NCBI GenBank assembly: GCA_963576785.1
Contig: OY756151.1
Span: 1,612,001 to 1,676,000, forward strand
Direction: 5' to 3'
From: Chlorophyllum brunneum
Lineage: Eukaryota > Basidiomycota > Agaricomycetes > Agaricales > Agaricaceae
Length of the DNA stretch: 64,000 nucleotides
The notes beneath the pieces are model-generated. The model was not told the DNA's origin. It worked only from the letters and a program-made list of their open reading frames with translations, and did no database searches. A program made the translations under genes and the position numbers. Below are positions 24,580 to 36,309 of this stretch, piece by piece. Every line of letters starts with the position of its first letter. The stretch's first letter is position 1.

Positions 24580-25190
24580 CCGTTTGCTGTATCATCGGAT
24601 CCTTCATCGGTGAGTTGCCTCCGATGCTGTCTCCATGATTATAAACCTGTGAACCTATTGCCCTTGTTGGTCAGTCTCATTGTCAGAGGAGCACGAAATC
24701 AGAGAAGTAGTCGCTACACCATCTGGCCCTGAGCCTCATTGGTCTCGCGGATAGCCAGCCCAGTTCTATATTCCGAATCCGAATAAACATCATCGTCGAC
24801 ATAGATAACCATTAACGAAACCCTTACCCACACCACTGGGGCATCTGCCGAATATCAAACCTAGTTTAAGGATGTGTCCGATGAAAGAAAAGAGGAAGGT
24901 GTGTAATAACTCACACAGCGAGCGTCATGTTTTCCTCGACTTCACCCTCCAAGGATTGCTTCTTAGGCCGCCGGGATGGAGAACTGCCTCTAATTCGGGA
25001 CGCATAACGAAGCTACCGTCCCTTCCAACAAAGCCCAGATTCTGCAAGGGCAGTTTATCTGTCAATGTAGTTCTAGTGTATGTGGACGCGAAGGTGGGTG
25101 CAAGCAAGGAAGACAACAGAACAATTTCACCTTGGGTCGTAGACGCGTTGACTCCGAACGACGCGAAAACCTGAAATGGAAGTTGACCAG
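24580..25190 (-). pseudogene. GH16-type glucanase gene relic (G1)
   Basis: Minus-strand pieces match the intact GH16 gene at 31.2-32.7 kb. At about 25,140-25,090, LLSSLLAPTFASTYT is the end of its signal peptide. At about 25,050-24,930, LGFVGRDGSFVMRPE and WRVKSRKT match exon 2. At about 24,760-24,720, AIRETNEAQGQ matches exon 4. The DNA between the signal peptide and LGFVGRDG is deleted, and downstream exons are missing. Confidence 0.7.
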
Positions 25191-25358
25191 GTGTCTGGAG
25201 TGACAAGGAAGCACTGATCTTTGTTCAACCAGGTCGATGGTGGTAGTATCGACAAAAGGTCCCGGAATATTCACTACTGCTATATATTCGAGAAATTGTC
25301 TATCGTTATCACAGTCTATCGGAATCCATTTCAAACGATCGAGCATGAAAGACGTCCA

Positions 25359-27322
25359 CTAAAATTTGTTTACATATTCCGGCTCCATGTAGACTTCCCT
25401 CTTTTTAGTAATGACTAACGCAGAAGAAGTGTCCTATATGAGAGGGGATTTTTAACGTTCAGGCAATAAAATACAGGATGGGTAGCATACCGCAAATGCA
25501 ACTCTGCCATTCGAGAAGGAAGAATGATTACGCCCCCTTGTTCCCGATTCCAGGGCTGTGTGCCTTCCACTGGTACCGTCCGAGTCGGTTCCAAAATTGG
25601 TTATAATACCACCTTCACCTCGTACATAGTTCCTCGAGTTCAGGTTAGCCAGAAAAGTACTGAAATAAAGACTGCACAGAGGGAAACCGGGGATGCAAAA
25701 ATATAACGCGTTGGAAAAGAGTTGGGCCTAGAGAGCACTTAAGCTCGGCTCGGGATTTAAAGCCAGTAGCCCACCACTCACCAGAACGAGGACAATTAAG
25801 GTTACCAAAGCTGTCCATATGCCACTATTCACCGTAACAATTAAGATGCGGAAGATCATTTTCCTGGTCCTTGTTGGCATTTATAGTCAGTGAAAGTAAG
25901 CCCTAATGCCAAGTTACGGTCGTACCGTGATAAGGTCCGGCCCTGATTCTGGGTCAAAAGCTGTATCATGCACAAGGCTAATGTAATGTCGGTGAAGAAG
26001 GCAACGGCCCTAATAGAAGTGTTTATGCCCTAAGAGCCTGGTTGGAATTCAAGCGCCGTTATGTGATTTGACCAAATTACCACGGAGCTCCTCTCGTCCG
26101 GAGATTTGCCTATGCTGTCGTTGGCTGAGCACCGCCTGTTCAAGTAAAAGTTTAGAAACATACGCCCTAGAGTAATACACTGGACCCAAATTTCTCTCTT
26201 AGGCCAAAGTACTTGCTGACTCTTAAGTTTGACTTACCAACGGGACCCACTGATACCGTGTGAGGTCAGACCAAACGTCTACAGCCCGATGCACAGTACC
26301 AAACTCACAAAGCTGCCAGGTAGCCATAACGATCTATGAGTCTCTCTATTCAGTCCCAATATGTCCGGGAATGGTATGAAGATGTAGTTCACCCACCCAA
26401 CCGACACTTAAAGCTTTGATCCAGAGCCTTTCCTTCCCGACTGGAATAGTTGGCGTGGTGCTTTATCAAGAGATCTGAAGCGGACTTTGACTTACATAAA
26501 TAAATTCGACGAACGAAGTACAATTGGACGATGAAGACGACGACCGCCTAGAAATAATGGGACTGCTGTATCAGCTCTTAACAACAACATCAACGTACCG
26601 TGACAAAGTTGGAAATCTGATGTAAAGAAAGAACATCAGTCCTGATAACGGAAGATGTACTGGCCACGAACTATTATTTCTCTGTTGATTGGGTAGAAAA
26701 TTATCAGGAAGTGTTAAAGAGGGACCAATATCAATTGACTCACACACCCTCGTCCAACAGGCCAGCAACCCTTCCATACTGTAATATGAGGACGCGGAAC
26801 CCTGCCCAATAATGAACACAATACATGTCTTCCCCACATGCATAGTACCTGATTTTAGGAGGGAGATCTCGTTGGCTGTATCCGCCAACCTATCTTGGAC
26901 TTCGGCTATCTTGTGTATGTAGAAGAGTAGCGAGGGGCATACCACAGGCCTATTACCTACATGAAGAATGTCAGACACCAGTACATCTGGCCTCATGTTG
27001 CGGTTGGGCCCTCAGGCCTCAGTCCGACTTACCAGGAGCTTCAGGTATGAACTATCATGTTCAAAACTGGGGAAAAAAGTAAGTCAGATTGCCTTGTATC
27101 AGATTTGGCGTTAACATTATACTTCTTGAAGTAGAGAAACCTAGTCACTCAATTGCGGCGTCAACAGTAGGTCTATACACGCAACCCAATCAAGGCGTAC
27201 GTCTGTAGGGTGGATATTCCCCAGATTGCCTGCGAAAGAAAGCATCCGACAAGCAGAGAACCATAAGTTGGCATGATATTGAGAATTATTGGATTTTCGA
27301 CTGGGATATCTGAAGACGACAT
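25359..27322 (-). CDS. DUF6534 membrane protein, copy D2
   Basis: Start at 27,322 (MSSSDIPVENPIILNIMP), stop TAG at 25,359-25,361 after KKREVYMEPEYVNKF. The exon for FEHDSSYLKLL (about 27,090-27,060) and the phase-closing junction VIGLW to LADTANEISLLKS (about 26,955-26,835) match the D5 model. The conserved FGKERLWIKAL block lies near 26,440-26,410, and LANLNSRNYVRGEG near 25,650-25,610. It is more diverged from D3/D4 than these are from each other, judged by eye. Same predicted seven-helix membrane family of unknown function. Several middle junctions are unresolved, so it may be a gene or a young pseudogene. Confidence 0.6.
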
Positions 27323-28218
27323 GCTTGCGGCAGTTTCAACTTTGAAGTGGGAACTTCAGGGTTAGTTCAGCGGTGCAGGCATTTTAAAGGGTTAGATATT
27401 ATTGTAGAGCTCCGATGATAGTATTTCCCTCCTATTTCAAGCGCAGTCCTTTGATTGTTCAGATGCCACGGTGGGGCTGCAGTTGATTAATTGCGTTCCG
27501 ACTGGGTGTCCTGTGTGGTAATCCTCAGCCTAACCATATTACGCATGCCGAGCTTCGTTGGTCGAGGTAGACCATTCACACATATTAATGAAAGCAGTTA
27601 TCAAGTTTATGCTTAGGTCCGGGATTGGGAGCAGTTCATGCTGAACGCTGTTAGGACTCGAAGTGTAGTGGGAATAAGTTCAGCATCGTCACATGGTGTC
27701 CTTGCTTCCTCGACATCATGATGAGAACCTGCGCTTTAAGTTGCGATCTCGCGGAGTCTGTGATTGATACTAGGAGGTTGCATTGACACGCGTCATTTTA
27801 ATCATGTATCATGGATATAGACGCCCCAGCGCCGTCTTTTAGTTGCACTTTGTCCGAAACCTAGGCTATCAGACCACTTGTCGTGGTCGCTTTTGACGGT
27901 AGCCAGGACAAGGGCTGGTACTATGGCAATTGCGTACATCGTAGGATTCTTGCCGTCGGGGACAACTCGCGCAAGTACCAAAGAACCTGATCTGATCATT
28001 CATGTTGTGGTCTTCTGCTTCCATCTCTCCTCACGGATCCATGAATTATACCAAAACAGTGCCGATCTCTCGCAGAGCTGTACTGACAAGTATGTTAGGC
28101 ATTCCCTATATAATGTTGGGTATGGGACTGCCATCCTGGGTAATTGGAAAAGATTTCTAGTCGGGGTGTCTTAGCGTCTGTTCTATAATCAGTGACATTG
28201 GGGCTTCATTAGAGCTGG
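27323..28218. other. Shared 5' flank of copy D2
   Basis: No gene. The sequence resembles the flanks right of D3 (35.5-36.3 kb), including GTGTCCTTGCTTCCTCGACATCATGATG near 27,700 and GTACCAAAGAACCTGATCT near 27,975. It is part of the repeated unit. Confidence 0.45.
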
Positions 28219-29195
28219 TTAGGGAGAGCGCGGAAGACCCTGGGGAAGAGACGGGACTGCATTTGTTATCCCGAAGCCACGGGCAAATGCACCGAATTCG
28301 GATGAGCGAACGTGGGTCTCACTATTTTCTTCCGGGGAGTAGGGGTCAGAAGGGGCAGACTGGACGGTGAAGAATCCACTGATAGAAACGTGGATCCCCG
28401 AGGATGTGCAGGTCTCTAACCAGTTCAGCCAAAGCACAAGCGGGACGGGTGCAGGAGGCACAGTTTGAACAACCATATACAGTGTTTAGTCCACCGGTCC
28501 ATCGATAACCTAGTATAAGCGTGTATGGGTAGCGGTCCTGACCTTTAGAAAGATGGAAGTATGCGGGTAGACGGGTGCGGGAGGAGATCCTCGGGATCGC
28601 GGAGAGGGCCTGTAAGAAATACGTCCCATCGACGCAACCTTGTATTGCGAGCGAGTGAGTACGACGAGCCATCTCTTCTAGAAGTGATTTCCGGGAAAAG
28701 AAACGTCGTCCGTGTATCTGTTCTGGGCTATGGTAAGTCCATGTCTGTGCACGGTTCGATGAGAATATTGCCAAACGCGAGGCGGAAACAAGGGCGGTTC
28801 TCCCAGGGATCACCATCTATCAGACGGACAAAGTACATGGAAGAGATTTCGGAAAGAAGGACGAGAAAATTATCGATCGTGGATACGGGAGCGATATACT
28901 CGTGCAAGATTTGATCGGTGAGTTTCTGAGCCTCTCCCTGGCTGCCACGCAACTAAAAACGTCACAGTTGTGAAGGGGGTCCAAGGGGACGGACTTGCGG
29001 ATGGCCAAAATCACTGCCTTAGCAATCTTGTGGCATGTACGCAATACAAGGGTGACAAGGTTTGTGGTCAATTTGATGAGTTTGTTCTAGAGCATGCGGG
29101 CTCGCCGGGCAGGTATCAAGTGACAAATAGACACGCACTGTAAACTATCCTATGACTTTACCAATCATTCCCTAGCTCTCCTTCGAAGAGTAGAT
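28219..29195 (-). pseudogene. MYND-family gene relic fused to an X-family relic (M5)
   Basis: Minus-strand blocks match MYND genes A-C. About 28,920-28,770 reads DNFLVLLSEISSMYF and RPCFRLAFGNILI, which align with LTLSICMTLLAEIYSSDYA and KPCFRLEYGRAPI of gene C. About 28,740 reads QTWTYHSPEQIHG, and about 28,560-28,500 reads RLPAYFHLSKGQDRYPYTLI. The MYND similarity then stops, and about 28,450-28,220 continues with family X sequence (SGFFTVQSAPSDPYSPEEN). Frames are broken. It lies 450 bases from the intact hydrolase copy 2. Confidence 0.65.
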
Positions 29196-29641
29196 GAGCT
29201 TGGGGGAAGTCCTCTGATAAGAAACGTGACACCGCGTGTGAGCATCTTTCCAGGTCTCAGCCCGACAAGCGTTGAGCGATGCAATTCCGTTTGCCGTATA
29301 ATCCAATTCTTCATTGGTGGTTTATATTGGCTATTGACCACGTTGGTCAGTCCGACCCCCCAAAAGTCAGGTCTTGTATGTGAGGGAGAATTTAAACATT
29401 GATACTTCCAGTCAAGTCGTTGGTTGAGCCGAAGGGAAACACAACCATGAGTCTTTTTTCTGTCCCAAACAAAGTCAAATGCGTTTGTTCCCCACCAATC
29501 ACGGCCCACGCTTATTCCATATCCTGCGCTATCTTGAGCGCGGATGCAACAATATATATTTGGTTTCAGTCATTCTAGGTTTATTTTCTTTCACGGAATT
29601 GTCGCACCTAATTAAGAAATTAAAATCAACTACGACAGTAA
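29196..29641. other. Intergenic region
   Basis: No coding pattern seen; it holds the 3' flank of hydrolase copy 2. Confidence 0.35.
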
Positions 29642-30974
29642 TCATGCAAGCGAGATCCACTCTGCAATAGCCTCAAATATCTCTCTTGATTCCGGCTCAT
29701 GCCAAGGAAAAACCAGGAAATCATGAACAGCATCCGCCGGCTCATGATAACGAACCTTGCCCTCTCCATCCAATACACCATTTCCTTCACCCAAATCCTT
29801 AACCATCCTATCACGCAGAGTCCGCATCTGATCAAGAAGAACCTCCGCACCACCGGCAACCAAGAATGTTCTGGGAAAACCTTTGAAATCCACTTCGAGC
29901 GAAGGATCCAGAGATGCAGGGGAAATATAGGGATTTGTCGCCGTGGCCTCCAGTCCGTGAGGCCCAATGAACGCGTTCACAGGATATTTGAGATTAGTGA
30001 CGGGAGCGCCGAGTATATCTGATTCAATGGAAGTGGTCGCGGAGCCACCTGGAATATGAGTATGGCTGTCTGATACGTCGGCCCATGGCGAGAGTAGAAT
30101 TAAGGATCCCGGCGGCCCTGGTAATCCAGGTGTGCCCTTGTACTCCATAAGATAACGTGTCAGCGCATAAGCAAGATTTCCTCCAGCAGAGTCACCTTCA
30201 ACGATAATGTCAGAAGGGGAGAAGCCAACTTCGTTGACTAAGTATATGTATCCTGCCAAAGCATCGATTAAGGCAGTGGGGAAGGGGTGGGCAACCTTAA
30301 ATGGTTCCCCGGAAGAGAGGCGATACTCGACGGCGAATACACGGTGAACGTTTTCAACGTGGTGTACTAGGCCGCGGGCTATCACACCAGGCGGATCGCT
30401 TGGATGAGCAGAGAGACGGATGTAGGCTCCGCCATGAAGAGCGAGGACGACTTTTTCTCCAGGCCGAGGAGAGGAAACGGGATCTATGTCTGTGGCCTTT
30501 TCGAGTATCCAGTATCCTGGAATCCGGATTGACGTAACATAAGCGTGCTTTGCCCACTGCTCGAGCTTTCCAACAATAAGATTATCGGGGACCGGAGGAA
30601 TCCAGCCACCAGTAGCACCAGAGCCGGATTTAATGGCTCTGTAATCCGGTGAGAAGTTTAGCGCTCCCGTACTAGAAGTTTAAGGTGGGGTCAGATGATT
30701 GTTTCTGAACATAACCAACTTGTTCACCGTCTCTCAACGTCGACGAGATGGCGGAAGAGCCTGACGAGGACTGAGCGCCTTATACTCCAAGACTTCCTGG
30801 GTCTGCGGGATCTAGTGCGACGCGTAAAAGCTGTAATTTGGCGTGACAGTGGACAGAAACTTACCGTGGCAGAGCAAGAATTGTCCATATGGGGATCCGA
30901 ATGAAGAGAGTCGAGAGGACAGCATAGGTCAGATATAGGCCCTTGAGAGGTTGGTTTCTGAACGGGTAGACCAT
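29642..30974 (-). CDS. Alpha/beta-hydrolase fold-3 (hormone-sensitive-lipase-like) enzyme, copy 2
   Basis: Three exons on the minus strand, 30,974-30,865, 30,811-30,728 and 30,671-29,642. The lengths (110, 84, 1,030 bases) are the same as in copy 1, they close in phase, and again give 407 residues. It starts MVYPFRNQPLKGLYLTY, a likely membrane anchor. HGGAY, GDSAGG, AEVLLDQ and AVHDFLVFP occur at positions equivalent to copy 1, so the Ser-Asp-His triad looks complete. Expected to hydrolyse an ester; substrate unknown. It was duplicated together with MYND-family sequence (relic M5 on its 3' side). Confidence 0.9.
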
Positions 30975-31196
30975 TAAGATAGGATGATGTTGTCAAAGAA
31001 GAGGCCGTTGATCAGAATCATGCTTATATCGTGGCATTTGATCAAGTCAACACAGCAAACGTATGATTCCAACTGGCAGCTCACAGGACCCTGCGAGTCC
31101 CAAATTGACGACCCTGATATACCAGATCACATGATTACTACGAATGACTACAGGCAGGATCACTGTCCATTGGTATTGATGTCATGAAAATTCAAT

Positions 31197-32719
31197 TCAC
31201 TCATAAACGCGAATGGAAGTAAAGTCGAAGTAGGCATTGGAAAATTCCTTCGGCTCGTTGTTGACAAAGTCTATCAACGGGATTTGCGTTAGCTTCTCAT
31301 GCGATGGAGAGGGAAGGGACGAACCGATACAGGTGCCTGGGCAACCACTCTTGCTAAAGGAATCGCCACCGGCCCAGCCACCACCTGTTGGCAGATTAAG
31401 CCTCATATGTCGATGAAACAGAGTACACATACAGAAGGTCAAACCGATGACAATATTGTGGTCACTGAAATACTTAGCCATGTCGCAGGACGTGTCTGGG
31501 AAGAAAGCAATTGGTGGTCCCTTTGTGCCAGTTAATAATTCAAAATACCTTATACATTGGACAGACTTACCCAAGTGTCAGGATGAACCTTGTGGTCGCC
31601 ATTCTTAACTTCCTCTGGGATGGAGTATGAGTTGCGAGGCCAAAAGAATACTTTGATGTGTGTAGGGGTGCGCTCGATAGCATACCTGCATTCATTCAAA
31701 TCGGAGTATTAGAAACGATAGTCTGAGTCGCGTCGGCTGGAAGATGCATACCAGCCGCCACCGTTGTCATTGAACCCAGGACCAAAACTCTTCGACGTTT
31801 CAAATGAAACACTACATCCGGGGTTGCCACTGGCAAATCTATTGCAATCGAGGTTCTGAGTTTTCCTAAAGGTGAGGTCAGACCAAGTGAAGTAGCAATA
31901 TAGTTCTATGCCGCCGTACCCCGTCTGCTCCAAGCCCTGACCGACAGGCATCATGCAGCCTGACAATGTTCCCAACCGTTAGAACGAAACAGAACACACG
32001 GAATCGGGACTAACCTGGATTCGTGTGCAGCGAAGCAACATTGGGGGGAAGGCTATTAACACCTTCGATCATGTCGATAAGTCCCTGTCAATGGATCATC
32101 TCATTATCAGAGGGGCACGATACTCAGAAAAGTGGTCCTTACACCGTCCTGGCCCTGAGTTTCATTGGTCTCCCGGACAGCTGGCCACGTCCTATATTCC
32201 GGGTCCTAATAAACTTCATCGTCGATATAGAGGAGTGTTGACGAAACACGTACCCACAACCCTGGGGCATATGACGAATATCAAACCTAGTTTACGGATG
32301 AGAATGGTGGGGCATGAAAGAGAAGATGTGTGACAACTTACACAGCGACGTGGTTAGTATACGTCTTCCTCGACTTCACCCTCCAAGAATTCCTTCCTGG
32401 ACCACTGGCATCGAGAACTGTCTCCGAGTCGGGGCGCATAACGAAGGTACCATCCCTTCCAACAAAGGTCAAATTTTGCGCAAGGGCAGTTTGTTCATCA
32501 ACGTAATTCCTGTTTAACGACGCGTCGTCAGCGGAAATGCTATAGATCAGACGCGACAAAGCCCTGAACGTACACACGCCCATGACCGGGATCAGGAATG
32601 GCTTCAAAGTCAAAGAAATCGAAGAATCCCGAGCCAATAACATTATCGGAAATGGTGTATGTGGACGCGAAGGTGGGTGCAAGCAAGGAAGACAAAAGAA
32701 CGAATTGAGTCAATTTCAT
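31197..32719 (-). CDS. GH16-type beta-glucanase-like secreted protein with altered active site
   Basis: Eleven minus-strand exons: 32,719-32,574, 32,509-32,342, 32,286-32,254, 32,191-32,143, 32,084-32,015, 31,959-31,920, 31,865-31,752, 31,685-31,571, 31,520-31,433, 31,384-31,325 and 31,270-31,197. All junctions are GT-AG and the phases close to give 318 residues. A signal peptide (MKLTQFVLLSSLLAPTFA) is followed by a fungal GH16 endo-1,3(4)-beta-glucanase-like sequence. Its blocks include SGFFDFFDFEAI, FDIRHMPQGCGTWPAV, NDNGGGWYAIERT, FFWPRN, LTFCGGWAG and the ending AYFDFTSIRVYE. GH16 enzymes use E-x-D-x-x-E, with the first Glu as nucleophile and the last as acid/base. Here the motif reads G-L-I-D-M-I-E, with Leu134, Asp136 and Glu139. 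The nucleophile is therefore missing in an otherwise complete gene. It may be a glucan-binding protein rather than an enzyme. Confidence 0.85.
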
Positions 32720-33179
32720 CTCGGACTCCCGACGCGTTGACTCCGAATGATGCAAAAACCTGAGGTGGGGGTTGGTCCGGTGTCTGAAGTGACAAGAAAG
32801 CACCGATCCTTGTTCAACCCGGGAGGATGGTGGTAGAAAAAGTAAAACTGTTGTTCGGGGGTCATCTTTTGCCAGCACTAGTGGGGGAAGGTTAACTTTA
32901 CGTAACTCTGAGCCAACATTCGAGTTGTCTGCTATATGGGCGCCAAGATCGGCCTTGTTCCTACTAACGGCGAGATATGGACGGAGTAAAATCCGCTTAT
33001 TCCCATTGCCTTGACTTCATACCGATTCATCTCTGACTCGCTACACGAACGGATGCTCTGTGGTCACGTAGCACATAACCAGTTGGAAGAGAGTACCTAT
33101 GCGATAGAGATGACCTACTCAGCGTGAGCTCCTACTCCGCCGACCAAGATTCATCTCACACACGCTACAGTTATCCCAA

Positions 33180-33480
33180 ATCGAAATGGCCTGAGTAGAC
33201 TCACCTGCCGCATGGGTACCTAGAGTTGCATCGCGATATTTCCTAAAGGACCATATAAGACCCTAATAATAGCAAAAACATCAACAACCGGAACAAGACT
33301 AGCAAATTCGACCAAATAGTATTATGACATTGAGTAATGGGAGTGGATGACCTCCTCCGAAATTTTAGGCCGTGACACGACGCAACCGAGTACGGTAGTC
33401 CTGGAATATTTACTATTGTGACGCGATCGGATTTCGTTGGGAAACTGTCCATTATCACAGTCTGGGAAAGCCCATTACAA
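33180..33480 (-). pseudogene. Relic of membrane protein R (R1)
   Basis: On the minus strand about 33,250-33,190 and 33,290-33,330 match the 3' exon of the intact R gene (43,050-43,200): the same TCGCGATATTTCCTAAAGGA and ATAGCAAAAACATCAAC blocks, written on the plus strand. Only the 3' part is present, and the frame is broken. Confidence 0.65.
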
Positions 33481-33505
33481 ACAATAGAGTATAAGAAAAC
33501 GTCCA

Positions 33506-35447
33506 CTAAGGCTTGGTCATAAATTCTGGCTCCGTGTAAACTTCCTTTTGCTTAGTAACGACCACTGCAGAAGAGACGTCCTATATGGAAGGAACTCCTG
33601 AGTACTCAGACAACGAAAAACAGGATGGGTAGCATACCGCAAGCGTAGTCCTGCCATTCGAGAAGGAAGAATGTTCGCTTCTTCTTGCTCCCAATTCCAA
33701 GGCCGTGTTCCTCCCACTTCCACCACGACCAAAAAGGTTTGTAATATGACCTTCACCCCGGACATAGTTTCTCGAGTTCAGATTAGCCAAGAAAGTACTG
33801 AAATAAAGACTGCACAGGCTGAACGAAGGGATACAGAAATAAAATGTTCCGGGAGTGAGCTTAGCCTACATAGAATATCAATTCAGCTTTTTAAGCCGGT
33901 AAACCACCAAATGACTCACCGTAATGAGGACAGCTAAAGCTACCACAGCCGTCCATGTACCGCTGTTGATAGTTACTATTAAGATGCGGAAAATCATTTT
34001 CCGGGTCCTTGTTGCCAGAATTTATAGTAAGTAAAAGTGAGCCTCAACGCGAGATTGCGGGCATACTTTGATAGAGATGGCCCTTGATTCTGAGTCAAAA
34101 GCCATATCATACACAGCGCCAATGTAACGTCCGTGAAAAGTGCAGCGGCCCTGATAGAAATGTTGACATCCTAATAAACTTGTTTGAAATCCACTAGCTG
34201 TTATATGATTCGATCAAATTACCTCATAGAATGGCATTCCTTGCTCAGACAAAGGCTTGCCGATGCTACAATTGACTTAGCATCAGATATGCAAGAAGTT
34301 CAGTAAACTTACACCCTGTATAAATACACTAGAGCCAAATTTCTCTCTTAGTTCAAAGTATTTGTTGACCTTCAAGTATAACTTACCAATGGGACCCACT
34401 GACACCCAAGCGCAAAGTCAAACAATTCGCAGTTCAGCGCTAACATTCAACTCACCGATTTGCCAGGTTGCCAGAATGATCTACGACAGGTCGCTAGTTA
34501 GTCGAGTCATGGACTAGAGGCGAAGTTCACTCACCCAGGCAATACTTAAAGCTTTTATCCAGAGCCTTTCCCTCCCAACTGAATTGGTTGGCATGATGGT
34601 TCATCATAATTTCCAAAGGGACTTGCACTCACACAAGTAAATTCGGCGGACGAAGTACATCTGGATGACAAATACCATGACCGACTAAATTTCAATGAGC
34701 AAGCCATATCAGTGCCCACTAGCAATAGCGACATACCGTCACAAAAGTGGAAGTCTTTGATAAAGAGTAGGTCTCAGCACAATACCAGAAGAGGATAGTT
34801 TTAATCACGAACGACTGTCTCTCTGTTGATGGGTGGGAAAGTGTCACCGGTGTTGGAAGAGGGATGAATATCAATCAACCTACGTATTACTGGCATCGAG
34901 GCCGCCAATTCTTCCATATTCCAATATGAGGACACGAAATTCTGGCCAGGAATGAGTGCTGTGTCTGTTTCGCCTACGCGTGTAATTGATATATTACCTG
35001 ATTTTAAGAGGCAGATCTCATTGGCCAGATCTACTAGCCTATCTTGCACTTAGCTTGTACCGTGGCTGGTAAAGTAGAGACATACCACAGGGCTATTACC
35101 TATATGAGGAAGTCAGCGAGATCTGCACTACGAAGTTGCGCCTTGATTTTTGGGCTTACCAAGAGCTTCAGAGATAGAGCATCATGTTCGAAACTTGGAA
35201 GACATCGTCAGATCACCTGGGCCAGAGATGCATAATGTCAGACGTACTTCTTGAAGTAGAGAAACCTAGAACACGGATGGCTCGTCAAATGGTGCATCAG
35301 TACACTTTGTCCAATCAAGACGTACACTTGTAGGGTAGATATCCCCCAAACCGCTTGCGAAAGAAAGCATCCTACGAGAACAGCGCCATAACTTGGCATG
35401 ATATTGACAATTATTGGATTTTCGACTGGAATATCTGAGGATGACAT
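33506..35447 (-). CDS. DUF6534 membrane protein, copy D3
   Basis: Start at 35,447 (MSSSDIPVENPIIVNIMP), stop at 33,506-33,508 after KQKEVYTEPEFMTKP. The exon layout is as in D5: GAVLVGCFLSQAVWGIS, VIALW joined to LVDLANEICLLKS, FRVLILEYGRIGGLDAS, the GKERLWIKAL-type block (about 34,580-34,550), and near the end LANLNSRNYVRGEG-like sequence. Its 5' half (34,850-35,470) is almost the same as that of D4 (39,480-40,100), while the 3' half is clearly diverged. Seven-helix membrane family of unknown function. Not all exons were resolved. Confidence 0.65.
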
Positions 35448-35470
35448 GCTTGCGGCGGTTTCAGCTTTGA
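34850..35470. repeat. Near-identical tract shared with D4
   Basis: Read side by side with 39,480-40,100, only scattered differences are seen, whereas flanking homologous DNA (for example 33,600-33,780 against 38,225-38,400) differs at roughly one base in five by eye. This is consistent with recent gene conversion. Confidence 0.65.
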
Positions 35471-36309
35471 AGTGGGAACGTGAGGGTTGTTTCAGTGGTT
35501 GCAGGCGTTTTAAAAAGAGTCTGTGCTTCGATGGCACTATTTCCTTCCCATTTCAAGTGCAGCTCTCTGATTGTTCAGATGTCACGGTGGGGTCGCAGTT
35601 GATTAATTACATTTCGAACTGGATGTCCTGTGTGGTAATCCTCAGCCTAATCATCTCACAGAAAACGCGAACATGCCAATCATTCCTCAAGTAGGTCATT
35701 TGCACAAGTAAATGAAAGCAGTTATCAAGTTTATGCATAGGTCTGGCACTGAGACCAGTCTATGCTGAACGTCGAAGTGTAAGTGGGAATAAGTTCAGCA
35801 TCGTCACATGGTGTCCTTGCTTCCTCGACATCATGATGGGAACCTATATTTTAAGTTGTGATCGAGTTCATTCGAGTTCATTTTGGTGTTGATAGGGGGC
35901 TTGCATTGATACATGCCATTTTAAATATGTACCACGGAAATAGACGCCTAATCTCGGGCTTTCAATTGCACTTGTCCGAACCCTAGGTTATCAGACCACT
36001 TGTAGTGGTTGTTTTTGACGGTAGCCATGACAAGGCGGTAGTATCATCCCAATTGCGTACATTGTAGTTTTCTTGACGTCGCGGACAACTCGCGAAAGTA
36101 CCAAAGAACCTGATCTAATCATTCATGTTTTGGTCTGCTTCCATCTCTCCTCACGGGTCCGCCAATTATACCGAAACAGTGCTGATCGTTCACAGACCTG
36201 TGCTGACAAGTACAGTAGGGGACCCTACTGTACCATAATGTTGGGGTGGGGCTGCCATCTCTGGTAATTGAGAAGGATTTCTAGTCATGGTGTGTTGTAC
36301 GGTGGTGTG
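35448..36309. other. Shared 5' flank of copy D3
   Basis: No gene. Matches the flanks of D2 (27.4-28.1 kb) and part of 48.6-48.85 kb in inverse orientation. Includes a perfect tandem doubling GAGTTCATTC near 35,866-35,880. Confidence 0.4.
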
